Of a DNA stretch of 64,000 nt, positions 16,507 through 27,232 are shown in pieces. Both the position numbers and the translations under genes were made by a program. The stretch is taken from assembly GCF_021261325.1 (NCBI RefSeq), contig NZ_JAJSBI010000014.1:1-64000 (forward strand). Reading direction: 5' to 3'. The stretch's first letter is position 1; the number at the start of each line of letters is the position of its first letter. A model generated the notes under the pieces. The model was not told where the DNA came from, ran no database searches, and was given only the letters and a program-made list of their open reading frames with translations. Origin of the DNA: Streptomyces guryensis (GTDB lineage: Bacteria > Actinomycetota > Actinomycetes > Streptomycetales > Streptomycetaceae).

Positions 16507-18315
16507 ATGCGTCGTCCTGTCGCACGGAAACTGTCGGTCCTGGCGGTCTCGGCCGCCGTGGTGTCGGTGGGGGCGGCGGCACCGCCGACCGCCGCGACGA
16601 CCCCGCAGAAGGTGCCCGTCGCCGTCGGCTACGGCGGCGCCGTCGCAAGCGTCGACGCGGACGCCTCCGCCGCCGGCATCGAGGTCCTGAAGAAGGGCGG
16701 CAACGCGGTCGACGCGGCCGTCGCCACCGCCGCCGCTCTCGGCGTCACCGAGCCCTACTCCTCCGGTGTCGGTGGCGGCGGCTACTTCGTCTACTACGAC
16801 GCCAAGTCCCGTACGGTGCACACGATCGACGGCCGCGAGACCGCGCCGCTGACCGCCGACTCCAACCTCTTCGTGGAGAACGGCAAGCCGCTCGCCTTCG
16901 CCGACGCCGTCAGCAGCGGCCTCAGCGTCGGCACGCCGGGCACGCCCGCCACCTGGCAGACCGCGCTCGACGAGTGGGGCAGCAGAAGACTCGGCACGGT
17001 GCTGAAGCCCGCCGAGCGGATCGCCCGCGACGGCTTCACCGTCGACGACACCTTCCGCTCGCAGACCGCCTCGAACGAGACCCGGTTCCGCTACTTCCCG
17101 GACACGGCCAAGCTGTTCCTGCCCGGCGGGCAGCTCCCGGCGGTCGGCTCCACCTTCAAGAACCCCGATCTCGCCCGCACCTACGAGGAGTTGGCCAGGA
17201 AGGGCGTCGGCGCGATCTACGACGGTGACCTCGGGGACGACATCGTCCGCACCGTGAACAAGCCGCCGGTGGACCCGGGTTCCGGCTGGAACGCCCGCCC
17301 CGGCAAGCTGTCCGACAAGGACCTCGCGGCCTACCGGGCCAAGCTCCAGGCGCCCACGAAGACCTCGTACCGCGGACTCGGCGTCTACTCCATCGCGCCC
17401 TCCTCCTCCGGCGGCACCACCGTCGGCGAAGCCCTCAACATCCTGGAGAAGACGGACCTCTCGAAGGCGAGCGAGGTCCAGTACCTGCACCACTACATCG
17501 AGGCCAGCAGGATCGCGTTCGCGGACCGCGGGCGGTGGGTCGGCGACCCCGCCTTCGAGGACGTACCGACGAAGCAACTGCTCTCGCAGAAGTACGCCGA
17601 CTCTCGGGCATGCCTCATCAAGGACGACGCCGTGCTGACCAGCCCGGTGGCGCCGGGGGATCCGCGGCACCCGGCGGCGTGCGCCTCCGGCGGTACGGCG
17701 GCCCCGACGACCTACGAGGGTGAGAACACCACCCACCTGACCGTGGCCGACAAGTGGGGCAACGTCGTCTCCTACACGCTCACCATCGAGCAGACCGGCG
17801 GCAGCGCGATCACCGTGCCCGGCCGCGGGTTCCTCCTCAACAACGAGCTGACGGACTTCTCCTTCACCCCGGCGAACCCGGCCGTCCACGACCCGAACCT
17901 GCCCGGGCCGGGCAAGCGGCCGCGCTCCTCGATCTCGCCGACGATCGTGCTCGACAAGCACAACAAGCCGGTGGTGGCGCTGGGCTCGCCCGGTGGCGCG
18001 ACGATCATCACCACCGTGCTGCAGACGCTCACCGAGTTCCTCGACCGCCGTCTGCCGCTGGTCGACGCGATCGCGGCGCCGCGGGCCAGTCAGCGGAACG
18101 CTGCGCAGACGGAGCTGGAGCCGGCGCTTTACAACGACACCGGTGCCGGGAGTCTGCGGGCGCAGCTGGAGGCTATCGGGCACTCGTTCAAGTTGAATCC
18201 GGAGATCGGTGCGGCCACCGGTGTGCAGCGGTTGCCCAACGGCGAGTGGCTGGCGGCCGCCGAGAAGGTACGGCGGGGTGGCGGCTCGGCGATGGTGGTG
18301 GATCCTGCGCCGTAG
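16507..18315 (+). CDS. ggt: Secreted gamma-glutamyltransferase
   Basis: A 602-residue gamma-glutamyltranspeptidase that hydrolyses or transfers the gamma-glutamyl group of glutathione and related compounds outside the cell. A signal peptide spans about residues 1-32. The large-subunit motifs KKGGNAVDAAVA and GVGGGGYFVYYD are present. The self-processing Thr lies in ENTTHLTVADKWGN (about residue 408). The small-subunit motifs NNELTDFSF, RPRSSISPTIV and LGSPGGATIITT are intact. GGAGG at 16495-16499 sets the ATG at 16507; the GTG at 16501 is too close to it. It converges on the clp gene across a hairpin. Confidence 0.94.
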   Translation: MRRPVARKLSVLAVSAAVVSVGAAAPPTAATTPQKVPVAVGYGGAVASVDADASAAGIEVLKKGGNAVDAAVATAAALGVTEPYSSGVGGGGYFVYYDAKSRTVHTIDGRETAPLTADSNLFVENGKPLAFADAVSSGLSVGTPGTPATWQTALDEWGSRRLGTVLKPAERIARDGFTVDDTFRSQTASNETRFRYFPDTAKLFLPGGQLPAVGSTFKNPDLARTYEELARKGVGAIYDGDLGDDIVRTVNKPPVDPGSGWNARPGKLSDKDLAAYRAKLQAPTKTSYRGLGVYSIAPSSSGGTTVGEALNILEKTDLSKASEVQYLHHYIEASRIAFADRGRWVGDPAFEDVPTKQLLSQKYADSRACLIKDDAVLTSPVAPGDPRHPAACASGGTAAPTTYEGENTTHLTVADKWGNVVSYTLTIEQTGGSAITVPGRGFLLNNELTDFSFTPANPAVHDPNLPGPGKRPRSSISPTIVLDKHNKPVVALGSPGGATIITTVLQTLTEFLDRRLPLVDAIAAPRASQRNAAQTELEPALYNDTGAGSLRAQLEAIGHSFKLNPEIGAATGVQRLPNGEWLAAAEKVRRGGGSAMVVDPAP

Positions 18316-18334
18316 TTGTCTGCTGGTGCGCGGG

Positions 18335-18362
18335 GGCTGGTCGCGCCCACGCGGCGGAGCCG
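18335..18362 (+). repeat. Dispersed intergenic repeat, copy 1
   Basis: The 28-base segment opening GGCTGGTCGCGCCCACG matches the reverse complement of 29882-29909 at 27 of 28 positions. It lies in the convergent gap between ggt and clp. From memory, this and its flanking CCCCGCGCCCC belong to a common Streptomyces intergenic family. Confidence 0.75.
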
Positions 18363-18403
18363 TAGATCGGCTGTGACATCAGCCGCTGACGCGGCGGGGC
18401 CCC

Positions 18404-18421
18404 GCGCCCCTATCGGGGCGC
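18404..18421. terminator. Bidirectional hairpin terminator
   Basis: GCGCCCC (18404-18410) pairs with GGGGCGC (18415-18421) around a TATC loop, between the convergent ggt and clp genes. Confidence 0.65.
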
Positions 18422-18436
18422 TGCGACCCGGCCCCG

Positions 18437-20974
<2,538 letters not shown>

Positions 20975-21040
20975 GGCCTTCCCATCCGGCGTCCCTCCGA
21001 GGCCCGGGACGCCCTCGCTGATCGACGTGCCGCAGTCGGG

Positions 21041-21064
21041 TAACCCGGGTGGGAGCCGGTTACA
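21041..21064 (-). promoter_or_regulatory. Inverted repeat upstream of the clp gene
   Basis: GTAACC (21041-21046) and GGTTAC (21059-21064) form a perfect 6-bp inverted repeat with a 12-base spacer, about 70 bases before the clp start. It could be an operator. It does not resemble the HspR, HrcA/CIRCE or ClgR consensus as I know them. Confidence 0.35.
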
Positions 21065-21224
21065 CCCTGGCGCACGCCCGTAGAACACCTTCGCACGAAG
21101 GGTGGCCCGGGGCACCTCCAGCGCCCGCCCGGCATGTCCTCCTCAGCCGCTCGTCCGACGGCCCCCGCGGTCGGTGGACGGTGCGCCGGGGCGCGGCATC
21201 TGGCTGGTTGGTGCAGGTCGCGGT

Positions 21225-21640
21225 GGAGGGGGGTGGACGAGCAGTTCCTCGTGGTCGCCGTCGGCGACACCCGCGGCCCTCATGGACTACGACGATGCGG
21301 TCGGCATGCTGCACGGTGGAGAGGCGGTGGGCGATGACCCACAGGGCGCATGCCTGGGCGATGTCTTGCATCACGGTGGTCAGCGCGGCTTCGTTGACCG
21401 CGTCGAGATGCGAGGTGGGCTCGTCCAGCAGGAGCAGCGCGGGGCGGGCGAGCAGGGCGCGGGCCAGGGCGACGCGTCGGCGTTCGCCGCCCGAGAGGGT
21501 GCTGCCGCGTTCACCGATGACGGCGTCCGGGCCGCCGGGCAGCCGGTCGGCGAGTTCCTCCAGCCGGGCCGGCAGCACCTGCGTGAACATTCGGCACGCA
21601 CCACGTTCGGCGTCGGCGGGGTCGGTGAACGGCTCGCTCA
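21225..21640 (-). pseudogene. Truncated ABC exporter nucleotide-binding domain
   Basis: The second half of an ABC exporter ATPase: LPARLEELADRLPGGPDAV, signature STLSGGERRRVALARAL, Walker B ALLLLDEPTSHLD, and H-loop WVIAHRLSTVQHAD. Walker A, the Q-loop and the whole transmembrane domain are missing. After VVVHEGR the frame shifts, and GVADGDHEELLVH follows in another frame. The fragment begins at the methionine aminopeptidase stop, so a deletion has fused the exporter end to that gene's 3' side. It resembles the CydC/MsbA-type exporters, but the substrate cannot be inferred. Confidence 0.75.
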
Positions 21641-22414
21641 AAGAGCTTCCCGGGCGGTGAGGATCCGCGGGCCGCCCTCCGTGATCGCCACCGTGTGCTC
21701 CGCGTGGGCCGCGCGGGAGCCGTCGTTCGTGCGCAGGGTCCAGCCGTCCGCCGCCGCGTGGTAGTCGTCCCGGCCGCCCGCGATGAGCATGGGCTCGATG
21801 GCGAGGGCCATGCCGTGGCGCAGCGGGAGGCCGCGCCCCGGGCGGCCCTCGTTCGGGACCCCGGGGTCCTCGTGCATACGGCGCCCGATGCCGTGTCCGC
21901 CGAAGCCGTCCGGGATGCCGTAGCCCGCCGCCCGGCACACCGAGCCGATCGCGTGCGCGATGTCGCCGATGCGGTTGCCGACCACCGCCGCCTCGATGCC
22001 CGCGGCCAGCGCCTGCTCCGCCGTCTCGACCAGCAGTACGTCCGCCGGGCGCGGCTCGCCGACCACGAAGCTGATCGCCGAGTCGCCGACCCAGCCGCCC
22101 AGTTCGGCACCGCAGTCGACGGAGACCAGGTCGCCGTCGCGCAGCCGGTAGCCGGTCGGGATGCCGTGCACGATCGCGTCGTTCACCGAGGTGCAGATGA
22201 CGGCCGGGAAGGGGACGGGGGCGAAGGAGGGGCGGTACCCGAGGAAGGGCGAGCCAGCGGCCGCCTCCCGCAGCACCCCGCGCGCCACCTCGTCCAGCTC
22301 CAGCAGGGAAACGCCCACGTCGGCGGCTTTTCGTACGGCGGTCAGGGCGCGCCCGACCACCTGCCCCGCCTCGTACATGGCGTCGATCGATGTGTCTGTC
22401 TTCAGCTCCACCAT
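21638..22414 (-). CDS. map: Type I methionine aminopeptidase
   Basis: A 258-residue enzyme that removes the initiator Met from new proteins. Metal ligands follow the usual order: Asp in LVSVDCGAEL, Asp in GWVGDSAISF, His in GGHGIGRRMHED, Glu in LAIEPMLIA and Glu in AEHTVAI. It lacks the N-terminal extension of the housekeeping form, and Streptomyces genomes usually carry more than one map gene, so this is probably an accessory copy. It is divergent from a small XRE regulator only 32 bases away. TATAGT lies 8 bases before the ATG with no Shine-Dalgarno site, so its mRNA is probably leaderless. Confidence 0.93.
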   Translation of the reverse strand: MVELKTDTSIDAMYEAGQVVGRALTAVRKAADVGVSLLELDEVARGVLREAAAGSPFLGYRPSFAPVPFPAVICTSVNDAIVHGIPTGYRLRDGDLVSVDCGAELGGWVGDSAISFVVGEPRPADVLLVETAEQALAAGIEAAVVGNRIGDIAHAIGSVCRAAGYGIPDGFGGHGIGRRMHEDPGVPNEGRPGRGLPLRHGMALAIEPMLIAGGRDDYHAAADGWTLRTNDGSRAAHAEHTVAITEGGPRILTAREAL

Positions 22415-22446
22415 GCCAATTACTATACCGGTATTAGAATGACGGC
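22415..22446. promoter_or_regulatory. Divergent overlapping promoters with a palindromic operator
   Basis: Only 32 bases separate two divergent ATG codons. ATACCGGTAT (22425-22434) is a perfect 10-bp palindrome. On the plus strand TAGAAT (22435-22440) is followed by 6 bases and then the ATG at 22447. On the minus strand TATAGT (22428-22423) is followed by 8 bases and then the ATG at 22414. Both -10 boxes place the transcription start at or next to the start codon. The palindrome lies between and overlaps the -10 elements, a natural site for autoregulation by the XRE protein. Confidence 0.65.
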
Positions 22447-22698
22447 ATGGTACGCACCCCTCTCACCCCCGAAGAGCGCGAACGCGGCGAGCGGCTCGGG
22501 CGACTGCTCCGCGAGGCCCGTGGCGGACGGAGCATGGCGGACGTCGCGGCGGACGCCGGGATCTCCGCGGAGACCCTGCGGAAGATCGAGACGGGCCGTG
22601 CTCCGACGCCGGCCTTCTTCACGGTCGCCGCACTGGCCCGTGCGCTCGGCCTGTCGATGGACGAGCTCGCCGGGGCCTGTGCGCCGGTGGCGGTGTGA
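22447..22698 (+). CDS. Small XRE-family transcriptional regulator
   Basis: An 83-residue protein that is essentially one Cro/C1-type helix-turn-helix domain. RLGRLLREARGGRSMADVAA and DAGISAETLRKIETGRAPTP supply helices 2-3, followed by TVAALARALGLSMDELAG. There is no ligand-binding or dimerisation extension. It faces map across a 32-base divergent promoter with a palindrome, so it probably controls itself and map. No Shine-Dalgarno site precedes the ATG, and the -10 TAGAAT ends 6 bases before it, which implies leaderless translation. Confidence 0.88.
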   Translation: MVRTPLTPEERERGERLGRLLREARGGRSMADVAADAGISAETLRKIETGRAPTPAFFTVAALARALGLSMDELAGACAPVAV

Positions 22699-22845
22699 GT
22701 CCGTCAAGAGGTGCCCCCGCGCACGTCACGTTCCGGCAGGCGGGGCGTACTCTGCGTCCCGTCGGAAAACTTCTCGTAGCGCTCCTGTAACACGGCTCGT
22801 GTTGTCTAGCGGACCGGAGTGCTCCGGTCTGGCAGGAGTTGGGCG

Positions 22846-24876
22846 ATGGCTGTGGATCAACTCCCGGGCCGGGTACGGGAGTTCGTGAACTACCTGAATG
22901 GACTGCTGGCGCGCCTGGATCAGGGCGGCGGCTGGTGCGCCGTCTTCTGGCAGCGTGACCCCGACGGGATGCGGGCCTGTCTCGAGGGGCGCGAAGTGCC
23001 GCCCTGGGACGTGGTGGAGGCGCTGCTGCAGGACCTCGCCGCGGGGTACGGTCCGGGTGCCGCGGCTCAGGAGAAGGAGCGGGCTCGCGGGCTGCACGCC
23101 GCCGCGCTCGCCGCGCACGACGCCCGGCCAGGCGGCCGGGACGCCCTCGGGGACCGGCTCGACGTCATGCTCCGCGAGCAGCGCTACGGCGCCGAACGCC
23201 AGGCGGAACTGGGCCGACTGCTCGCCTCCGCCGCCACCCGGCAGGAGGCCGACGCCGTCCGCCTCGACCTGGCCTGGGCCCGCGACGACCACGAACGGGC
23301 CACCGCCCGCTGCGCCGAACTCCGCGCCCGGATGGCCGACTTGGACAGCCGAACGGCGGACGGCCGCGCGGCGGCGATCCGCCGGGCACGCATGGCGGAA
23401 GGCGCGGTCTACCGCATCGACAGGGAGTTCACCCCGGACGAGACACCACCCACGGACGGCGACGAGGCCCACAGCCCGGGCTTCCCGCACCAGCGCGGCT
23501 CGTACGACCCTGGTCCCGCGGACGGGCAACGGGGGCTGTTCGAGGCGGGCGCCCCGGGCGGCACACAGCCGGTGTCCGGCGGCCCTGCATGGGCCCGGAG
23601 CAGCTCACACGACCACGGTGACGCAGCGGGGCAGCAGGGCGGCTCTTACCAGGCGGCTGCCTCAGGTGCGGGTCCGGCGGGGGTGCGCAGCGGCTCCCAC
23701 GAGCCCGGTGTTGCCGAGGGGCAGGCGGGCGGCTCCTATGAGGCGACTGCCCCCGGTGCGGCGCGGCCGTATGAACCGCAGGACCGAGGTCCTGCTGGGC
23801 CGGGGCCAGGTTCGCACGGCTCCGGTGCGGCAGGAGTGCGCAGCGGCTCCTACGGGCCCGGTGGCGCAGAGGGGCAGCAGGGCGGTCGCTACGAGGCCGC
23901 TGCCTCCGGTGCGGTGCGGGCGTACGACTCGTACGGCCCCGCAGGGGCGGGACAAGGTCCGGCGAGGGCGCGCGCAGGTGCCGTGGACCAACAGTTCGGT
24001 GCTCGCGGTGAGTCGCAGCACCGTGGCCCGTTCGAGGCGGCGCGTCCTGGCTCGTACGACGGCGACTCGCCGAGCGCCCAGCAGCGCGACGCGCCCGCCA
24101 CGCCCTCGGGCGCGCCACAGCCCGCCCCCGAACCCCCCGCCCCCAAGCAGCGCAAGCGTCGTCGAGGCAGCGCCCGGTTTGCCGGGATGGCGGAGGAAGA
24201 AGCCGCCCCCGCCGCCGTGCCGCCGATCGGCGCGCCCGTCCTGCCCACGCCGAAAGCCACCGGGCGCACCCCGCGCGGAGCGCGCTTCGCCGGGGCCGCC
24301 CAGGTGGCGGAGCGGCCGCGGCAGCCGGAGGCCGAGCCGTTGGACACCGCGGGGCCGCGGGAGGTCGTCGGGGCCGTCGAGAGGCTGGTGGGGCTGCGGG
24401 CCGAGGGGCGCAGCGGCGAGGCGCACGCCCTGCTCGTCGACGCCGCCTACTGGCCCGCCGCCCGTTTCCCGCTGCTCGCCGCCGAACTGCAGCGCGCCGG
24501 ACTCGGCGCCGACTGGGCGAGCCTGCTGTGGGAGGCCGCCTCGCTGCCCGCCGACAGGCTGGTGGCCGCTGCGGACGCCCTGGTCGCGGCCGGTCGCGGG
24601 GACGACGGGGAGCAGATCCTGCGGCAGGGCGTCGCCCGGCCCGCCACCGAGATCGGGCAGGCCGTACTGGCCCTGGCCGCCGAGGGGCGCCACCGCGAGG
24701 TGCGCGCGCTGCTCGACGCCTACGTCCGCGTCCGCGCCCCCGAGGAGGCGGCCCGCAGCGCCGAGCCCGACCCGGAGGCCCTCGTACCGCTCCTGCTGGA
24801 GGCCGCGCAGGGTGTCTCCGACGAGCGACACTGGGATCTGGTGCACGCCCTCCGGGTCGCCGGGTTCACCGCCTGA
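22846..24876 (+). CDS. Long conserved Streptomyces protein with low-complexity centre
   Basis: A 676-residue protein often labelled UL36-like because of its low-complexity middle; that label carries no function. The N-terminal ~190 residues are conserved and helical (MAVDQLPGRVREFVNYLNGL, WQRDPDGMRACLEGREVPPW). The centre (about 215-400) has imperfect repeats of GGSYEA.A.GA and SGSHGPG..EGQ. The C-terminal ~180 residues are a helical solenoid (EVVGAVERLVGLRAEGRSGE, GDDGEQILRQGVARPATEIG) that could be a TPR-like scaffold. AGGAG at 22831-22835 sets the start. It has no signal peptide or transmembrane helix. The role is unknown; scaffold or effector-like binding is only a guess from the architecture. 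Confidence 0.72.
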   Translation: MAVDQLPGRVREFVNYLNGLLARLDQGGGWCAVFWQRDPDGMRACLEGREVPPWDVVEALLQDLAAGYGPGAAAQEKERARGLHAAALAAHDARPGGRDALGDRLDVMLREQRYGAERQAELGRLLASAATRQEADAVRLDLAWARDDHERATARCAELRARMADLDSRTADGRAAAIRRARMAEGAVYRIDREFTPDETPPTDGDEAHSPGFPHQRGSYDPGPADGQRGLFEAGAPGGTQPVSGGPAWARSSSHDHGDAAGQQGGSYQAAASGAGPAGVRSGSHEPGVAEGQAGGSYEATAPGAARPYEPQDRGPAGPGPGSHGSGAAGVRSGSYGPGGAEGQQGGRYEAAASGAVRAYDSYGPAGAGQGPARARAGAVDQQFGARGESQHRGPFEAARPGSYDGDSPSAQQRDAPATPSGAPQPAPEPPAPKQRKRRRGSARFAGMAEEEAAPAAVPPIGAPVLPTPKATGRTPRGARFAGAAQVAERPRQPEAEPLDTAGPREVVGAVERLVGLRAEGRSGEAHALLVDAAYWPAARFPLLAAELQRAGLGADWASLLWEAASLPADRLVAAADALVAAGRGDDGEQILRQGVARPATEIGQAVLALAAEGRHREVRALLDAYVRVRAPEEAARSAEPDPEALVPLLLEAAQGVSDERHWDLVHALRVAGFTA

Positions 24877-25024
24877 CACCATCCCCCGACAACATCTCCT
24901 GACACACCCCGTCCACCCCCTCCCACCGGCCCCTCCGCTCCTCCACCGGAGTGTGAAACGTGATCGACTCCGCGGGTTAACGGCGATGCTCTTGGCAAGG
25001 CTCTCCCGGAGGCTTACGTTCATC

Positions 25025-25054
25025 CCTCTACGGCCTCATCTACGGGCGTAGAGG
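25025..25054 (+). promoter_or_regulatory. Inverted repeat upstream of the pyrimidine-catabolism genes
   Basis: CCTCTACG (25025-25032) and CGTAGAGG (25047-25054) form a perfect 8-bp inverted repeat with a 14-base spacer, ending 28 bases before the first start codon. It is a plausible operator for the PucR protein encoded three genes downstream. Confidence 0.5.
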
Positions 25055-25082
25055 CTCTGACGACCCGCCGAAGGAGCAGCTC

Positions 25083-25925
25083 ATGGCCAACGTCGTACGT
25101 GCCGCTCTGGTCCAGGCCACCTGGACCGGCGACACCGAGTCCATGGTGGCGAAACACGAGGAGCACGCCCGCGAGGCGGCCCGCCGGGGTGCGAAGATCA
25201 TCGGGTTCCAGGAAGTGTTCAACGCCCCCTACTTCTGTCAGGTCCAGGAGCCGGAGCACTACCGCTGGGCCGAGCCGGTGCCCGAGGGGCCGACCGTGAG
25301 TCGTATGCAGGACCTCGCCCGCGAGACGGGCATGGTGATCGTCGTGCCGGTCTTCGAGGTCGAGCAGTCCGGCTTCTACTACAACACCGCCGCCGTGATC
25401 GACGCCGACGGGACCTTCCTCGGCAAGTACCGCAAGCACCACATCCCCCAGGTCAAGGGCTTCTGGGAGAAGTACTACTTCAAGCCCGGCAACGTCGGCT
25501 GGCCCGTCTTCGACACCGCGGTCGGCAAGGTCGGCGTCTACATCTGCTACGACCGCCACTTCCCGGAGGGCTGGCGCCAACTCGGTCTCAACGGTGCCCA
25601 GTTGGTCTACAACCCGTCCGCCACCCACCGCGGTCTCTCCTCCTACCTCTGGCGGCTGGAGCAGCCGGCGGCGGCCGTCGCCAACGAGTACTTCGTCGCC
25701 GCGATCAACCGGGTCGGCGTCGAGGAGTACGGCGACAACGACTTCTACGGGACCTCGTACTTCGTCGACCCGCGCGGCCAGTTCGTCGGTGACACCGCGA
25801 GCGACAAGACCGAGGAACTCCTCGTCCGCGACCTTGATTTCGACCTGATCGAGGAAGTGCGGCAGCAGTGGGCGTTCTACCGTGACCGACGACCGGACGC
25901 CTACGAAGGACTGGTGCAGCCGTGA
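25083..25925 (+). CDS. Nitrilase-superfamily N-carbamoyl-beta-alanine amidohydrolase (copy 1)
   Basis: A 280-residue carbon-nitrogen hydrolase. The Glu-Lys-Cys triad is at about E43 (IIGFQEVFNAPY), K117 (LGKYRKHHIPQV) and C155 (YICYDRHFPEGW). The close pairing CYDRHFPEGWR is typical of beta-ureidopropionase-like members, which convert N-carbamoyl-beta-alanine to beta-alanine, CO2 and ammonia. The location beside a dihydropyrimidinase and an aminotransferase supports this role. GAAGGAG precedes the ATG. It overlaps the aminotransferase start by 4 bases (GTGA), so the two are translationally coupled. A second, very similar copy begins at 28987. Confidence 0.88.
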   Translation: MANVVRAALVQATWTGDTESMVAKHEEHAREAARRGAKIIGFQEVFNAPYFCQVQEPEHYRWAEPVPEGPTVSRMQDLARETGMVIVVPVFEVEQSGFYYNTAAVIDADGTFLGKYRKHHIPQVKGFWEKYYFKPGNVGWPVFDTAVGKVGVYICYDRHFPEGWRQLGLNGAQLVYNPSATHRGLSSYLWRLEQPAAAVANEYFVAAINRVGVEEYGDNDFYGTSYFVDPRGQFVGDTASDKTEELLVRDLDFDLIEEVRQQWAFYRDRRPDAYEGLVQP

Positions 25926-27208
25926 CCGACCTCTACGCCCGCCACAAGTCCGTACTGCCCGACTGGCTCGCCCTCTACTACGAGGACCCGCTGGAGATCA
26001 CCCATGGCGAGGGCCGCCATGTCTGGGACGCCGAGGGCAACAAGTACCTCGACTTCTTCGGCGGCATCCTGACCACGATGACCGCGCACGCGCTGCCCGA
26101 GGTCACCAAGGCGGTGAGCGAGCAGGCCGGGCGGATCCTGCACTCGTCCACGCTCTACCTCAACCGCCCGATGGTCGAACTCGCCGAGCGCATCGCCCAG
26201 TTGAGCGGCATCCCGGGCGCCCGCGTCTTCTTCACCACCTCCGGCACCGAGGCCAACGACACCGCCCTGCTGCTCGCCACCACCTACCGGCAGAGCAACA
26301 CCGTCCTGGCGATGCGCAACAGCTACCACGGCCGTTCCTTCAGCGCGGTCGGCATCACCGGCAACCGCGGCTGGTCCCCGACCTCGCTGTCACCGCTGCA
26401 GACGCTCTACGTCCACGGCGGCGTCCGCACCCGCGGCCCGTACGCCTCACTCAGCGACGACGACTTCATCGCGGCCTGCGTCGACGACCTCAGGGACCTG
26501 CTCGGCCACACCCGCCCGCCCGCGGCCCTGATCGCCGAGCCCATCCAGGGCGTCGGCGGCTTCACCTCCGGTCCGGACGGCCTGTACGCGGCCTTCCGCG
26601 ACGTGCTCGCCGAGCACGGCATCCTCTGGATCGCCGACGAGGTGCAGACCGGCTGGGGCCGCACCGGCGACAACTTCTGGGGCTGGCAGGCACACGGCCA
26701 GAGCGGCCCGCCGGACATGCTCACCTTCGCCAAGGGCATCGGCAACGGCAGCTCCATCGGCGGAGTCGTCGCCCGCGCCGAGATCATGAACTGCCTGGAC
26801 TCCAACAGCATCTCGACCTTCGGCGGCACCCAGATCACCATGGCTGCCGGTCTCGCCAACCTCTCCTACCTGCTGGAACACGACCTGCAGGGCAACGCCC
26901 GGCGCGTCGGCGGGCTGCTCATCGAGCGGCTGCGGGCCGTCGCCGCCCAGGTCCCGCACGTACGGGAGGTGCGCGGCCGCGGCCTGATGCTCGGCATCGA
27001 GCTGGTGAAACCGGGGACCGACGAGGCCGACCCGGACGCCGCGTCCGCCGTCCTCGAAGCGACCCGCGCCGACGGGCTGCTCATCGGCAAGGGCGGCGGC
27101 CACAGCACCAGCGCCCTGCGCATCGCCCCGCCTCTGTCCCTGACGGTCGCGGAGGCCGAGGAGGGCGCCACGATCCTGGAACGCGCTCTGAGGAGCCTCA
27201 CGCAGTAG
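25922..27208 (+). CDS. Class III PLP aminotransferase (beta-alanine/omega-amino acid type)
   Basis: A 428-residue fold-type I aminotransferase. HVWDAEGNKYLDFFGGILTT is near the N-terminus, FTTSGTEANDTAL and NSYHGRSFSAVG line the cofactor pocket, the PLP-contacting Asp lies in WIADEVQTGWGRTG, and the Schiff-base Lys in MLTFAKGIGNGSS (about residue 270). It resembles the AGXT2/beta-alanine-pyruvate group. In this context it probably converts the beta-alanine or 3-aminoisobutyrate released by the upstream amidase to the corresponding semialdehyde. The GTG start overlaps the preceding stop. The PucR gene follows after 24 bases. Confidence 0.88.
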   Translation: MTDLYARHKSVLPDWLALYYEDPLEITHGEGRHVWDAEGNKYLDFFGGILTTMTAHALPEVTKAVSEQAGRILHSSTLYLNRPMVELAERIAQLSGIPGARVFFTTSGTEANDTALLLATTYRQSNTVLAMRNSYHGRSFSAVGITGNRGWSPTSLSPLQTLYVHGGVRTRGPYASLSDDDFIAACVDDLRDLLGHTRPPAALIAEPIQGVGGFTSGPDGLYAAFRDVLAEHGILWIADEVQTGWGRTGDNFWGWQAHGQSGPPDMLTFAKGIGNGSSIGGVVARAEIMNCLDSNSISTFGGTQITMAAGLANLSYLLEHDLQGNARRVGGLLIERLRAVAAQVPHVREVRGRGLMLGIELVKPGTDEADPDAASAVLEATRADGLLIGKGGGHSTSALRIAPPLSLTVAEAEEGATILERALRSLTQ

Positions 27209-27232
27209 CGGACTGAGCAAGGGAAGACCGCC

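Noticed and set aside
21060..21938. A full-length ABC ATPase on the minus strand
   Set aside because: Only the part from about 21640 to 21225 is ABC-like; the upstream part is a shadow of map, and Walker A is missing.
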